Assembly (NCBI RefSeq): GCF_023715645.1
Contig: NZ_JAMBOP010000003.1
Coordinates: 62,001 to 126,000, forward strand
Reading direction: 5' to 3'
Length of the DNA stretch: 64,000 nucleotides
Source: Bacillus cytotoxicus
GTDB taxonomy: Bacteria > Bacillota > Bacilli > Bacillales > Bacillaceae_G
The position numbers and the translations under genes were made by a program. Shown here piece after piece: positions 17,063-26,228 of this stretch; positions within the stretch are counted from its first letter, which is position 1; each line of letters starts with the position of its first letter. The notes below the pieces were generated by a model, which saw only the letters and a list, made by a program, of their open reading frames with translations, had not been told where the DNA came from and searched no databases.

Positions 17063-18089
17063 ACCATTTCACTATAATTCCTTGCTGACTACTTTGTAAA
17101 CAAGCCGTAATTACACGAATCACATTTAAAGCTTCTTCGGCAGTAACAGGTGGCATTTCTTGTTTCACTATCGCATCTCGGATACCTTTATAATAGTTCT
17201 CATAACACCCTGTTTCTGTTGGAATGCGAATTTCTTGTTCCTCTGTGGAAAGAACCGCATACATCTGTATAGCATCTTCTCCATAGCCCTCATCACCAGG
17301 TTTCATTCCTACCTTTAGTTGCTCTTCTTGAGAATCCATTCCATATTTAACAATCGAGCCTTTTTCACCGTGAATACTAAAATGAGGACCTGCATATTTA
17401 ACATGACTACCGCTATGAAGAATAACACGCATTTCTTCATAATAAAGAATAATATGAAAATAATCATCTACTTGCGATCCCGGGCGCTGATTGATAACAT
17501 CTGCATAAACTGCTCTCGGCATGCCAAATAGTTGTAACACTTGATCAATGAGATGCGAACCTAAATCAAACAAAATTCCTGATCCTGGCAATTTATGTTC
17601 CCGCCAACGATCGCGAACATTCGGGCGAAATCTATCAAAATGAGCTTCATATGTATAAACTTTACCAATTGCACTATCTTGTAATAATTTTTGAACCGTT
17701 CTGAAATCGTTATCCAAGCGGCGGTTATGATAGACACTTAACACAACGTCATGCTGCTTCGCCAGCTTTATCAATTCTTCTCCTTCTTCAACAGAAACGA
17801 CAAAAGGCTTTTCAACGACAACATGTTTACCGCGGAGAATTGCTTTTTTTGCATATTCATAATGCGTTGTGTTAGGAGATGTAATGATAATAAGATCAAT
17901 GTTCTCTTGCATAACAAGCTCGTCAATTGTTGTCACAACTTCAACATGCGGAAATGATGCTTTTATTTTCTCTTCTTGTGAAGAAACAATCGCACGGATT
18001 TCGTAGTCTTCGATTGTTTGTAGCAGCGGAATATGGAAGGTTGTACTAGAAAAGCCATAACCTACAATACCAACACCTATTTTGTTCAT
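17061..18089 (-). CDS. Gfo/Idh/MocA-family oxidoreductase, 342 aa
   Basis: An NAD(P)-dependent sugar or polyol dehydrogenase-like protein. The N-terminal Rossmann domain has GIVGYGFSSTTFHIPLL at residues 7-23, and the conserved EKPF lysine motif lies near residue 93. The C-terminal beta domain holds GSGILFDLGSHLIDQ, which contains the catalytic-region His. It resembles YvaA/YrbE-type proteins of Bacillus. The ATG follows TTGGAGGAG. It is a single gene; no sugar genes surround it, so the substrate is unknown. Confidence 0.9.
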   Translation of the reverse strand: MNKIGVGIVGYGFSSTTFHIPLLQTIEDYEIRAIVSSQEEKIKASFPHVEVVTTIDELVMQENIDLIIITSPNTTHYEYAKKAILRGKHVVVEKPFVVSVEEGEELIKLAKQHDVVLSVYHNRRLDNDFRTVQKLLQDSAIGKVYTYEAHFDRFRPNVRDRWREHKLPGSGILFDLGSHLIDQVLQLFGMPRAVYADVINQRPGSQVDDYFHIILYYEEMRVILHSGSHVKYAGPHFSIHGEKGSIVKYGMDSQEEQLKVGMKPGDEGYGEDAIQMYAVLSTEEQEIRIPTETGCYENYYKGIRDAIVKQEMPPVTAEEALNVIRVITACLQSSQQGIIVKW

Positions 18090-18187
18090 AAAACTCCTCC
18101 AAGTTATGTATGGAATATGATGAATTTCTATTATATCAACTTATCTTTTTTATACATAATATTTTGCTTTTTATAATGATTAAAAAC

Positions 18188-18320
18188 CTTTTCTTTTTAG
18201 GCGGGCGAGAGCGTCTGGCCTTGCGTAGAAGCGGTCAGGTCCTTTTTTTGCCACATGCGATGTTCAAACAAATAGAAAAAGAAAGTAGTAGGTCACTTTT
18301 TGCTTAGCATGGCAGCTATT
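18188..18320 (+). repeat. Dispersed structured repeat, copy 9 (plus orientation)
   Basis: It reads TTTTTAGGCGGGCGAGAGCG, TGGCCTTGCGTAGAAGCGGTCAGG, TTTTTTGCCACATGCGATG and GAAAGTAGTAGGTCAC. It is the reverse of most other copies in the window. Confidence 0.7.
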
Positions 18321-18334
18321 TGTGTATTGATTAA

Positions 18335-18470
18335 TCCCTCTTTCTTTTTAGGCGGGCGAGAGCGTCTGGCCTTGCTAAGAAGCGATCAAGTCCTTTTTTT
18401 GCCACATGCAAAGTTTAAAAGCAAGTATCGCTCATGCTTTATTCTGCATAGCAGCGACTTATAAAGAAAA
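18335..18470 (+). repeat. Dispersed structured repeat, copy 10 (plus orientation)
   Basis: A tandem neighbour of copy 9 with the same orientation and core (GGCCTTGCTAAGAAGCGATCA, TTTTTTGCCACATGC). The remaining bases up to 18570 show nothing I can interpret. Confidence 0.65.
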
Positions 18471-18570
18471 GCGGAACCGACTTTTTAAGCCCGTTGTAAG
18501 GTCTTAAACATGAGGACTTAGGAGGAAGAGATAGATAATGATACCGAACAATTATATAGATTAACATACA

Positions 18571-18600
18571 AAAGAGCCACCCTACTTAGGGTAGCTCTCC
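18571..18600 (-). terminator. Terminator of the liv operon
   Basis: On the minus strand AGAGCTACCCTA pairs with TAGGGTGGCTCT and is followed by TTTTG, right after the livF stop codon. Confidence 0.8.
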
Positions 18601-18602
18601 TA

Positions 18603-19304
18603 TTATGCTAAATACGCTTCTTTCACAAATTCATTATGCATCAATGATTTTCCTTCTCCTACCATTTTAATTTCTCCTGTCTGAATCACATATCCTCGAT
18701 GCGCAACTTGCAACGCTTGATACGCATTTTGTTCAACAAGTAGAATTGTCATTCCTTCTTTATTAAGCTCTGAAATAATTTCAAAGATTTGCTCAACAAT
18801 AATTGGCGCCAGTCCCATTGAAGGTTCATCTAGCATAAGTAAATGAGGCCCGCTCATGAGCGCACGTCCAATTGCAAGCATTTGCTGTTCACCACCGCTC
18901 ATCGTACCGCCCTTTTGTTCTAGCCGTTCTTTCAGCTTTGGAAAATAGTGAAAGGTACGCTCCATCCTTTCCCTCACTATTCTTTTATCCTTAACTGAAA
19001 ATGCTCCCATCTCCAAATTCTCTTTTACTGTGAGGCGTGAGAAAATACGTCTTCCCTCTGGTACATGAGCAATTCCAGATAATGCTGTTGCGTGCGGAGA
19101 TTGTTTCGTAATTTGTTTCCCCTCAAACGAAATTCCTCCTGACTTTGGTATAACAAGACCACTAATCGTCTTTAATGTCGTTGATTTCCCAGCCCCGTTA
19201 CATCCAATAAGCGTTACAATTTCACCTTTTCCTACAGAAATATTAATGCCCTTTAACGCGTGAATACCACCATAATACGCATTTATATTTGTAAGCTCTA
19301 GCAA
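18603..19304 (-). CDS. livF: Branched-chain amino acid ABC transporter ATPase LivF, 233 aa
   Basis: One of two ATPases driving import of Leu, Ile and Val. Walker A is GCNGAGKS at residues 34-41, the signature is MSGGEQQ, and Walker B is LLMLDEPSMGLAP. The short length and the SMGLAP variant after Walker B mark it as LivF rather than LivG. It is the last gene of the operon, 16 bases after livG and directly before a terminator. Confidence 0.93.
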   Translation of the reverse strand: MLELTNINAYYGGIHALKGINISVGKGEIVTLIGCNGAGKSTTLKTISGLVIPKSGGISFEGKQITKQSPHATALSGIAHVPEGRRIFSRLTVKENLEMGAFSVKDKRIVRERMERTFHYFPKLKERLEQKGGTMSGGEQQMLAIGRALMSGPHLLMLDEPSMGLAPIIVEQIFEIISELNKEGMTILLVEQNAYQALQVAHRGYVIQTGEIKMVGEGKSLMHNEFVKEAYLA

Positions 19305-19320
19305 AATATTCCCCTCCTTA

Positions 19321-20097
19321 TTACTTTTCTAACACTGCACTCTTCCCTAAATACGCTTCAATGACTTTTGGGTTGTTCCGAATATCTTCCGGTCTTCCTT
19401 CTGCAATTTTTTCCCCGTGGTCTAATACAATGATATGCTCAGAAATCTCCATGACAAGTTTCATATCATGTTCAATTAATACAATTGTTAGATCTAGCTC
19501 TTCACGCATACGATAAATAAGAGCTGTTAATTCCTTAGTTTCTTTTGGATTCATTCCAGCTGCTGGCTCATCCAATAATAATACTTGCGGTTTCGCCGCG
19601 AGCGCTCTAGCAATTTCAAGGCGCCGCTGTGCCCCGTACGATAAATTTTGCGCTTCTTCATTTAACAAGTGAGCTAAACCGACATATTCTAGAAGCTCAT
19701 ATGCTTTTTGCTGCGCTCGTTCTTCTTCTCTTTTTACACCTGGAAAATGCAGCAAGATCCCCAAAAGATTACTTTTCAAATGATTGTGAAGTCCGACCAT
19801 TACATTTTCAAGTACTGTCATATTGTTAAAAAGACGAATATTTTGAAACGTACGAGCGATACCATGCTTTGAAATATCATGTGGTTTCAAACCCGTTATC
19901 TTCTCTTCTCCAAGTAGAATGTCACCTTCATCTGGTTTATACACGCCTGTTACCATATTAAAGAATGTCGTTTTCCCTGCTCCGTTCGGTCCAATTACAG
20001 CTGTAATCGATCCTTTGTCTACTTTCATATCAACACTTTTCACTGCAACGAGCCCATCAAACCGTTTCGTAATATTTCGAACTGTTAAAATCGTCAT
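19321..20097 (-). CDS. livG: Branched-chain amino acid ABC transporter ATPase LivG, 258 aa
   Basis: The partner ATPase of LivF. Walker A is GPNGAGKT at residues 36-43. The LivG-specific helical insert near GLHNHLKSNLLGILLHFPG is present, the signature is LSYGAQRRLEIARAL, and Walker B is LLLDEPAAGMNP. It lies 11 bases after livM, and its AGGGGGTGAG ribosome site falls in this gap. Confidence 0.93.
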   Translation of the reverse strand: MTILTVRNITKRFDGLVAVKSVDMKVDKGSITAVIGPNGAGKTTFFNMVTGVYKPDEGDILLGEEKITGLKPHDISKHGIARTFQNIRLFNNMTVLENVMVGLHNHLKSNLLGILLHFPGVKREEERAQQKAYELLEYVGLAHLLNEEAQNLSYGAQRRLEIARALAAKPQVLLLDEPAAGMNPKETKELTALIYRMREELDLTIVLIEHDMKLVMEISEHIIVLDHGEKIAEGRPEDIRNNPKVIEAYLGKSAVLEK

Positions 20098-20108
20098 ATT
20101 CTCACCCC

Positions 20109-21392
20109 CTAGGCTTCAAATACATTATCTTTTTTTGTTTTCGATTCGATTTGTTTTATCCTATTCATTTTCAATTGCTCTTCGTTAAATTTCCGGTTTT
20201 TCGCAGGTATAAGTCCTTGCGATCGATACAAAGCAAATAAAATTAAGATTCCACCAAAGATGAACCGCTGCATTTTAGCTGGAGATAGTGCATCCGGAAT
20301 CGCAATCGTTCCATTTAAATTTAATTGGTTGAGCCAGTTTGTTAATTCAGTAAGTACTTGTAAATTTAAAATCGTCATAACTGCTGCTCCTAAAATAACC
20401 CCTGGCACACTTCCCATACCACCAAGTAACACCATAACAAGAATCGTAATCGACTCTAGTAACGTAAAACTTGTTGGATCAACAAAAGTTTGTTTCGCAG
20501 CAAAAACAACACCCATCATTCCCGAAAATGATGCACCGATTGCGAACGCTAACAACTTTGTTTTCACAAGCGGGATCCCCATCGCCTCTGCGGCAATTTC
20601 ATTTTCACGAACCGCCTTCCACGAACGGCCTATTTTCGAAAACTCTAGTCGTTTTACAATAAAAATTACGAGTAGTAAAATACCGAGTACAATGAAATAC
20701 ACTTGACTTGATTGTAAAAATGTAAACCCAAATAAGGAAGGTGGTTTTACAGAAGATAAACCCATTGCACCGTTTGTAATATTTACTGGTTTATCTAAAT
20801 TATTAAAGATAATTCGGATAATCTCTCCAAATCCAAGTGTCACAATTGCTAAGTAATCACCTTTTACACGCAACACCGGGATGCCAAGTAAAACTCCAAA
20901 TAATGCCGCAATAAAACCGCCTATCAAAATAAAAATCCAAAAGCTTTCTCCTGACAATGGATAGTGGCCAAATGGCATAAAGTTATTTGCTTGAGCTGTT
21001 GCAAAAATACCGTATGTGTAGGCTCCTATTGCAAAAAAAGCGACAAATCCTAAATCTAGTAATCCCGCAAAGCCAACAACGATATTTAACCCTAGCGCCA
21101 TTGCAATATAAATTCCAACTAATGTCGCTACTTCCATATAAGATTGATAAGCAGGACCGCCACTTGCTGTGAATGGAAGCACTAATACTAACACAAATAA
21201 CCCTATTAACCATTTCCATTTACTGTGCAAGTTTGTGTAATACAACATTAAAAGAGACAATAATAATAATAGAAATGCCGTTACTGACTTTTGTGCAAAA
21301 TATAAACTCGCAGCAGTTATACCAATATATAGGACTAATAGTATAAGTTGTATCTTCGTATTTTCCCTTATCGCTTCTAACCATTTTTTCAT
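20109..21392 (-). CDS. livM: Branched-chain amino acid ABC transporter permease LivM, 427 aa
   Basis: A membrane subunit with about ten hydrophobic segments. Family landmarks are LNIVVGFAGLLDLGFVAFFAIGAYTYG, RVKGDYLAIVTLGFGEIIRI and GGMGSVPGVILGA. An N-terminal extension (about 80 residues) with three membrane segments precedes the core. The frame is open back to a GTG overlapping the livH end, but AGGTG lies six bases before the ATG at 21392, which I take as the start. It would form the membrane pore with LivH. Confidence 0.92.
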   Translation of the reverse strand: MKKWLEAIRENTKIQLILLVLYIGITAASLYFAQKSVTAFLLLLLSLLMLYYTNLHSKWKWLIGLFVLVLVLPFTASGGPAYQSYMEVATLVGIYIAMALGLNIVVGFAGLLDLGFVAFFAIGAYTYGIFATAQANNFMPFGHYPLSGESFWIFILIGGFIAALFGVLLGIPVLRVKGDYLAIVTLGFGEIIRIIFNNLDKPVNITNGAMGLSSVKPPSLFGFTFLQSSQVYFIVLGILLLVIFIVKRLEFSKIGRSWKAVRENEIAAEAMGIPLVKTKLLAFAIGASFSGMMGVVFAAKQTFVDPTSFTLLESITILVMVLLGGMGSVPGVILGAAVMTILNLQVLTELTNWLNQLNLNGTIAIPDALSPAKMQRFIFGGILILFALYRSQGLIPAKNRKFNEEQLKMNRIKQIESKTKKDNVFEA

Positions 21393-21401
21393 GTTCATCA
21401 C

Positions 21402-22388
21402 CTACACTTTCTCGGCAACTGCTTTGCCGAAAATGCCTTCCGGTTTAAAAATTAAAACGAGAATCAAAATTCCAAATGCAAATACATCTTTATATTCAGC
21501 ACCCAATATTCCAGAAGATAAAATAGATAAATTTGCAGCCGCAAACATTTCGAGCAGTCCAAGCAATATACCACCTACCATTGCACCTCGAATATTACCA
21601 ATACCACCTAATACAGCTGCTGTAAAAGCTTTTAATCCCAAAATAAAACCAATGTACGGATCTATCGTTCCATATTGCACAGCGAATAGGACACCCGTTG
21701 CTCCGCCAAGTGCGGAACCGATAAAAAACGTAAGGGAAATCACTTTATTCACATTTACCGACATTAATGAAGCAGTATCACGATCTTGTGCAACAGCACG
21801 CATCGCCATTCCCCACTTTGTTTTATTAATGAAAAAGTCTAAAGAGAGCATCATTATAACCGCAAGTACAAGGAGAATAAGTGAAGAGGTTTTAAGCTTG
21901 GCGTCATTAAAAGAAGACAGAATTGTTGAAGCCTGTATTGTAATTTGATCATTAAATAAAGTGGGACCTGTTATAATGTAATTTCCTTTTTTTAATTCAG
22001 CGATAAAACGAACGATATCTTGCAGCAGAAAAGACACACCAATTGCTGTGATTAACGTAATTAGTTTCGGTGCTTTTCGAAGCGGTCGATACGCAACCCT
22101 TTCAATCCCCATCCCAAGAAAACCCGTTATAAGAGATGTTGCAACTAAAACAAGTAACAACGCTAGCAAAGCTGGCATAACAGTCATCCACCCAAATCCC
22201 ATAAAAACAAGAAAAATTGTTGTACCAATAAAAGCACCCGTCATAAAAATTTCTCCATGAGCAAAATTGATAAGTTCTAATATCCCATATACCATCGTAT
22301 ATCCTAACGCGACAACTGCGTACACTGCACCAAGTGTTAATCCGTCGATTAGCACTTGAGGAAGTGTATGCATGATTTCTCCGAACAT
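21402..22388 (-). CDS. livH: Branched-chain amino acid ABC transporter permease LivH, 328 aa
   Basis: The second pore subunit. It begins LPQVLIDGLTLGAVYAVVALGYTMVYGILELINFAHGE, a hallmark of LivH-type permeases, and has about eight membrane segments with the EAA-like loop GMGIERVAYRPLRK. It follows the binding-protein gene after 66 bases holding a partial terminator. The stop codon nearly touches livM, indicating translational coupling. Confidence 0.93.
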   Translation of the reverse strand: MFGEIMHTLPQVLIDGLTLGAVYAVVALGYTMVYGILELINFAHGEIFMTGAFIGTTIFLVFMGFGWMTVMPALLALLLVLVATSLITGFLGMGIERVAYRPLRKAPKLITLITAIGVSFLLQDIVRFIAELKKGNYIITGPTLFNDQITIQASTILSSFNDAKLKTSSLILLVLAVIMMLSLDFFINKTKWGMAMRAVAQDRDTASLMSVNVNKVISLTFFIGSALGGATGVLFAVQYGTIDPYIGFILGLKAFTAAVLGGIGNIRGAMVGGILLGLLEMFAAANLSILSSGILGAEYKDVFAFGILILVLIFKPEGIFGKAVAEKV

Positions 22389-22416
22389 TGGAATTCCTCC
22401 CTTTTATTTTTCTCTT

Positions 22417-22446
22417 AAAAGGGTACGGAACATAAGCACCGTACCC
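22417..22446 (-). terminator. Intercistronic hairpin between the binding protein and livH
   Basis: GGGTACGG and CCGTACCC arms with a 14-base loop, followed on the minus strand by TTTT. Such hairpins after binding-protein genes commonly lower expression of the downstream permeases relative to the abundant binding protein. Confidence 0.7.
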
Positions 22447-22454
22447 ATATCACT

Positions 22455-23663
22455 TTATTTTTTCTCGACTTCTCCTTCTTGTCTTCCTGGATATTTTTGC
22501 TCTGCAAATTTATAAATATATACTTTTGCAAACTTATTATCACCTTTGCTATCAAACCCTACTTTTGTTACCGCTCCTTCAAAATTATTTGTTTTCCGAA
22601 TAGTATCACGCACTTTTTCCCTTGTTGGCATTTTATTGTTATTTTCTTTAATCGCATCTTTCACTCCTTGCAAGAGTACACCCGCAGCATCATACCCATA
22701 AGCTGAATATCCTTCTACCTCTTTATTAAATTTGCTCTTATAATTATCCGCAAATTTCTTTCCTTTTTCCGTTGTTTTCGGATCAGCAGCGATCGACGTG
22801 TAATACGTATTCTCAATAGAATTACCTGCAATTTCTACCATCGTTGCTGAATCCATACCATCACCGCCCATAAACGGAATTGTAAGACCTTTTTCACGCG
22901 ATTGTTTCACTAATAGTCCACCTTCTGCATATAAACCACCAAAGTAGATTAAATCAGGTTTTTTTGCGAGTACCTTATTTAATACACCGTTAAAATCTTT
23001 TTCTCCGACCGTAATAGATTCATAACCTGCAATCGTTCCACCTAATTTTTCAACTTCTGCTTTAAACGCTTTTGCTAAACCTGTTCCATATGCTGTTTTA
23101 TCATCAATAATAAAAATGTTCTTTGCCTTCAGTGTTTGCAAAGCAAACTCTGCCCCGGCAGGACCTTGAAAATCATCTCTTGTACATATACGATTCACTG
23201 CTTTCAAATTACGATCTGTTACTTCAACAGCAGTATTTGTAGGCGATACCATAACAACATTGTTTTTCTCATACACTTCAGAAGATGGAATTGCGACTCC
23301 TGAATTCATATGTCCAACGACACCGAGTATTTCTTTATCGGCACCAATAATTTGTGCGTTCGCAACACCTTTTTTCGGATCAGCTTGATCATCATATGGC
23401 ACAAGCTTTAGTTCATATCCTAATTTTTTAAACTCTTCTTTTTGTTCTTCTATTTTCAGTTGTGCTCCAAGTTTAATTGCTTCTCCTTGCGTTGCAGAAC
23501 CACCAGAGAGCGGTGATTGCGTCGCAATTTTTATAACCTTTCCATCACCAGATCCCGTACTTGTTGTATTAGCATCACCATTTGTTTTATTGCCACATCC
23601 TGTTAATATGCCAAACATACATACCGCCGAAAGAACAAAAGCGAAATTTTTCTTTTTTATCAC
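22455..23663 (-). CDS. Branched-chain amino acid-binding lipoprotein of the liv operon, 402 aa
   Basis: First gene of the operon and the extracellular receptor for the LivHMGF importer. The lipobox GILTGC gives lipidated Cys23. The two-lobe Peripla_BP_6 fold is shown by IKIATQSPLSGGSATQGEAIKLG, VVGHMNSGVAIPSS and GGDGMDSATM. About two-thirds of the residues appear identical to the stand-alone copy at 15312-16511. A CodY-like box sits just before the start. Confidence 0.93.
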   Translation of the reverse strand: MIKKKNFAFVLSAVCMFGILTGCGNKTNGDANTTSTGSGDGKVIKIATQSPLSGGSATQGEAIKLGAQLKIEEQKEEFKKLGYELKLVPYDDQADPKKGVANAQIIGADKEILGVVGHMNSGVAIPSSEVYEKNNVVMVSPTNTAVEVTDRNLKAVNRICTRDDFQGPAGAEFALQTLKAKNIFIIDDKTAYGTGLAKAFKAEVEKLGGTIAGYESITVGEKDFNGVLNKVLAKKPDLIYFGGLYAEGGLLVKQSREKGLTIPFMGGDGMDSATMVEIAGNSIENTYYTSIAADPKTTEKGKKFADNYKSKFNKEVEGYSAYGYDAAGVLLQGVKDAIKENNNKMPTREKVRDTIRKTNNFEGAVTKVGFDSKGDNKFAKVYIYKFAEQKYPGRQEGEVEKK

Positions 23664-23681
23664 CCATATACCCCCACGTTT

Positions 23682-23696
23682 ATTTTTCTGAACATT
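23682..23696 (-). promoter_or_regulatory. CodY-like box upstream of the liv operon
   Basis: ATTTTTCTGAACATT matches the CodY consensus AATTTTCWGAAAATT at 13 of 15 positions and lies 19-33 bases before the first start codon. CodY responds to branched-chain amino acids and GTP, so this would give end-product control of uptake. Confidence 0.5.
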
Positions 23697-23769
23697 TAAA
23701 ATATTTAGTTAAATAATAATAGAAGTATATTATTTATACAACCACTATCCTCAGACAAATTCAGACAAA

Positions 23770-23800
23770 AACGCCCGACTCATATAATGAATCGGACGTT
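23770..23800 (-). terminator. Terminator of parC
   Basis: On the minus strand AACGTCCGA pairs with TCGGGCGTT (one G-U), followed by TTTG. It lies just after the parC stop. Confidence 0.65.
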
Positions 23801-23809
23801 TTCTTACTG

Positions 23810-26227
23810 TTATTTTTTCTGCGGCCACGTTTCCACAACAAGACCAACATCGTTTACATCTATTATTAAACTTCCGTTACTGTACCGATCTTTATTCCGA
23901 AGTGTTTGTGGGTCAATTTCTTCTATGACTTGTTTTTCTGTCCGCATACAAACGAATTCATCACCTCGAACGACTTCCACACCGACAATTCGATATGGAT
24001 TTTTTTTCAATTCTTTAAAGATAACAAGACCTCGTTTTGCTCTTGTTGATTTTTCAATTTCTGCTGCTTTTAATCGTTTTACTGCCCCCCGCTGTGTAAT
24101 GAGAACGAGCGAATCTTTTTCAAAATTAACAGGAAGACCGCATACAACGTAGTCATCTTCCTTCACATTCATTCCTTTCACACCAGCTGCCCGCACACCA
24201 ACTGGGCTTACTTCTTCTTCATTGAAAATAAGTGCATAGGCACCATGCGTAGCAAGAAGAATATCTTGCGTTCCATCTGTAACAAAAATATCGACGACTG
24301 CGTCGTCTTTCTTTAAATTAACCGCGACAAATGCACGCGAATAACGCTGCACTTTATATTGATTCAGTTCTGTCTTCTTAATCATACCATTTCTAGTGAC
24401 AAACGTAATAAATCGCTTTTCTTCCTCAAAATTTGGTACAACTGTTGCATAGACAAGTGTTTCATCACGGTCAAGCGAGACAATGTTCGCAACATGCTGT
24501 CCCAAGTCTTTCCAGCGAATATCTGGCATTTCGTACACTGGAAGATACATGTAATTCCCTTTATTTGTAAATAAAAGGATCGTTTCCGTCGTATTCGTTT
24601 CAAAGCGCTCTAATACTAAGTCGCCGTCTTTCATACCAAAGTCTTTTCCATTGGAAGCATTATGAGAGCGCCAACTTGTACGCTTTACATACCCTTCCTT
24701 CGTTACTGTCACAATTACATCTTCATGTGGAATCATGACTTCTACATCAATCTTAATTTCTTCAATTTCTTCTTCAATCACAGAACGACGATCGTTACTA
24801 TACGTTTTCTTAACCCTCTTCAAATCTGTTTTAATGACTTGAAGAAGCTTCTTCTCACTTTGAAGAATAGCTTGCAATTCTGAAATTTTCTGTTGTAATT
24901 CTTCAGCCTCTTTTTCAAGAGCTGTAATATCTGTATTTGTTAAACGATACAATTGAAGTGATACAATTGCTTCTGCTTGTACTTCTGTAAATGAAAATTT
25001 TGCAATTAAGTTATCTTTCGCGTCACGCTTATCTTTCGAGGCACGGATTACGGCAATAACTTCATCTAAAATGGAGAGAGCTTTCATTAAGCCCTCAACA
25101 ATATGTTGACGAGTTTCTGCTTTTCTTAATTCATACTGTGAGCGTCTTGTTACAACTTCTTTCTGATGTCCAATATAAGAATCTAGAATTTTAGGAAGTG
25201 TCATCAAGGTTGGCCGGCGATTATAGATTGCTACCATATTGAAATTGTATGGTATTTGTAATTCTGTATTTTTATATAAATAATTTAAAATACCTTCTGC
25301 ATTGGCATCTTTTTTCAATTCAATAACAATTCGAAGACCTGTACGATCTGTTTCATCACGCACCTCAGCAATTCCATCTAATTTCTTATCTAAACGAAGC
25401 TCATCCATTTTTTTAACAAGATTCGCTTTGTTTACTTCATAAGGAATTTCTGTAATAACAATTTGCTGTTTTCCGCCACGAATTGTTTCCACTTCTGCTT
25501 TTCCGCGAATGATAATTTTCCCTTTTCCGGTTTCATACGCCTTCTTAATACCATCAAGACCTTGAATAATTCCACCTGTTGGGAAATCCGGTCCTTTGAT
25601 GACAGTTAATAAATCATCCACATTACAGTTTGGTCTATCAATGCGCATCATCGTCGCATCGATAACTTCCCCAAGATGATGCGGTGGAATTTCAGTTGCA
25701 TAACCAGCTGAAATTCCCGTAGATCCGTTCACTATAAGGTTGGGAAACATAGCTGGTAATACAACTGGCTCTTCACTTGTATCATCGAAGTTTGAAACAA
25801 ATTCCACTGTTTCTTTATCAATATCACGCAATAACTCAGAAGCAATCGGTGATAAACGAGCTTCTGTATAACGCATTGCTGCCGCCGGATCACCGTCGAC
25901 ACTACCATTATTTCCATGCATTTCAACTAATACGTTTCGTACTTTCCAATCTTGACTTAAACGCACCATAGCTTCATACACGGAAGAATCACCGTGGGGA
26001 TGATAGTTACCAATTACGTTACCAACTGTTTTTGCGGATTTACGAAATGGTTTATCGTGCACATTTCCTTCCACATACATGGAATATAAAATGCGGCGTT
26101 GTACTGGTTTTAAACCGTCGCGCGCATCTGGAAGCGCACGATCTTGAATAATATATTTACTATAACGTGCAAATCGATCGCCGAGCACATCTTCAAGCGG
26201 GAGGTCATGAAACTTCTCTGCCTGCAT
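23810..26227 (-). CDS. parC: DNA topoisomerase IV subunit A (ParC/GrlA), 805 aa
   Basis: The DNA-breaking subunit of the type II enzyme that unlinks replicated chromosomes. The catalytic Tyr is Tyr120 in [12 protein letters not shown]. The quinolone-resistance region reads [12 protein letters not shown] with Ser81 and Glu85, the usual drug-sensitive residues. The C-terminal half carries beta-pinwheel repeats such as [20 protein letters not shown] and THGAYALIF. The absence of a GyrA-box-like motif and its place directly after parE identify it as ParC rather than GyrA. One base separates it from parE. Confidence 0.96.
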   Translation of the reverse strand: MQAEKFHDLPLEDVLGDRFARYSKYIIQDRALPDARDGLKPVQRRILYSMYVEGNVHDKPFRKSAKTVGNVIGNYHPHGDSSVYEAMVRLSQDWKVRNVLVEMHGNNGSVDGDPAAAMRYTEARLSPIASELLRDIDKETVEFVSNFDDTSEEPVVLPAMFPNLIVNGSTGISAGYATEIPPHHLGEVIDATMMRIDRPNCNVDDLLTVIKGPDFPTGGIIQGLDGIKKAYETGKGKIIIRGKAEVETIRGGKQQIVITEIPYEVNKANLVKKMDELRLDKKLDGIAEVRDETDRTGLRIVIELKKDANAEGILNYLYKNTELQIPYNFNMVAIYNRRPTLMTLPKILDSYIGHQKEVVTRRSQYELRKAETRQHIVEGLMKALSILDEVIAVIRASKDKRDAKDNLIAKFSFTEVQAEAIVSLQLYRLTNTDITALEKEAEELQQKISELQAILQSEKKLLQVIKTDLKRVKKTYSNDRRSVIEEEIEEIKIDVEVMIPHEDVIVTVTKEGYVKRTSWRSHNASNGKDFGMKDGDLVLERFETNTTETILLFTNKGNYMYLPVYEMPDIRWKDLGQHVANIVSLDRDETLVYATVVPNFEEEKRFITFVTRNGMIKKTELNQYKVQRYSRAFVAVNLKKDDAVVDIFVTDGTQDILLATHGAYALIFNEEEVSPVGVRAAGVKGMNVKEDDYVVCGLPVNFEKDSLVLITQRGAVKRLKAAEIEKSTRAKRGLVIFKELKKNPYRIVGVEVVRGDEFVCMRTEKQVIEEIDPQTLRNKDRYSNGSLIIDVNDVGLVVETWPQKK

Positions 26228-26228
26228 G

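Noticed and set aside
21391-21948. Plus-strand frame of 185 codons opposite livH
   Set aside because: livH is a clear membrane permease on the other strand; the Ser/Pro/Ile-rich frame is its shadow.
22389-23760. T-box or riboswitch before the liv genes
   Set aside because: No specifier or T-box sequence (TGGNACCGCG) was seen; the only hairpin is the intercistronic one.
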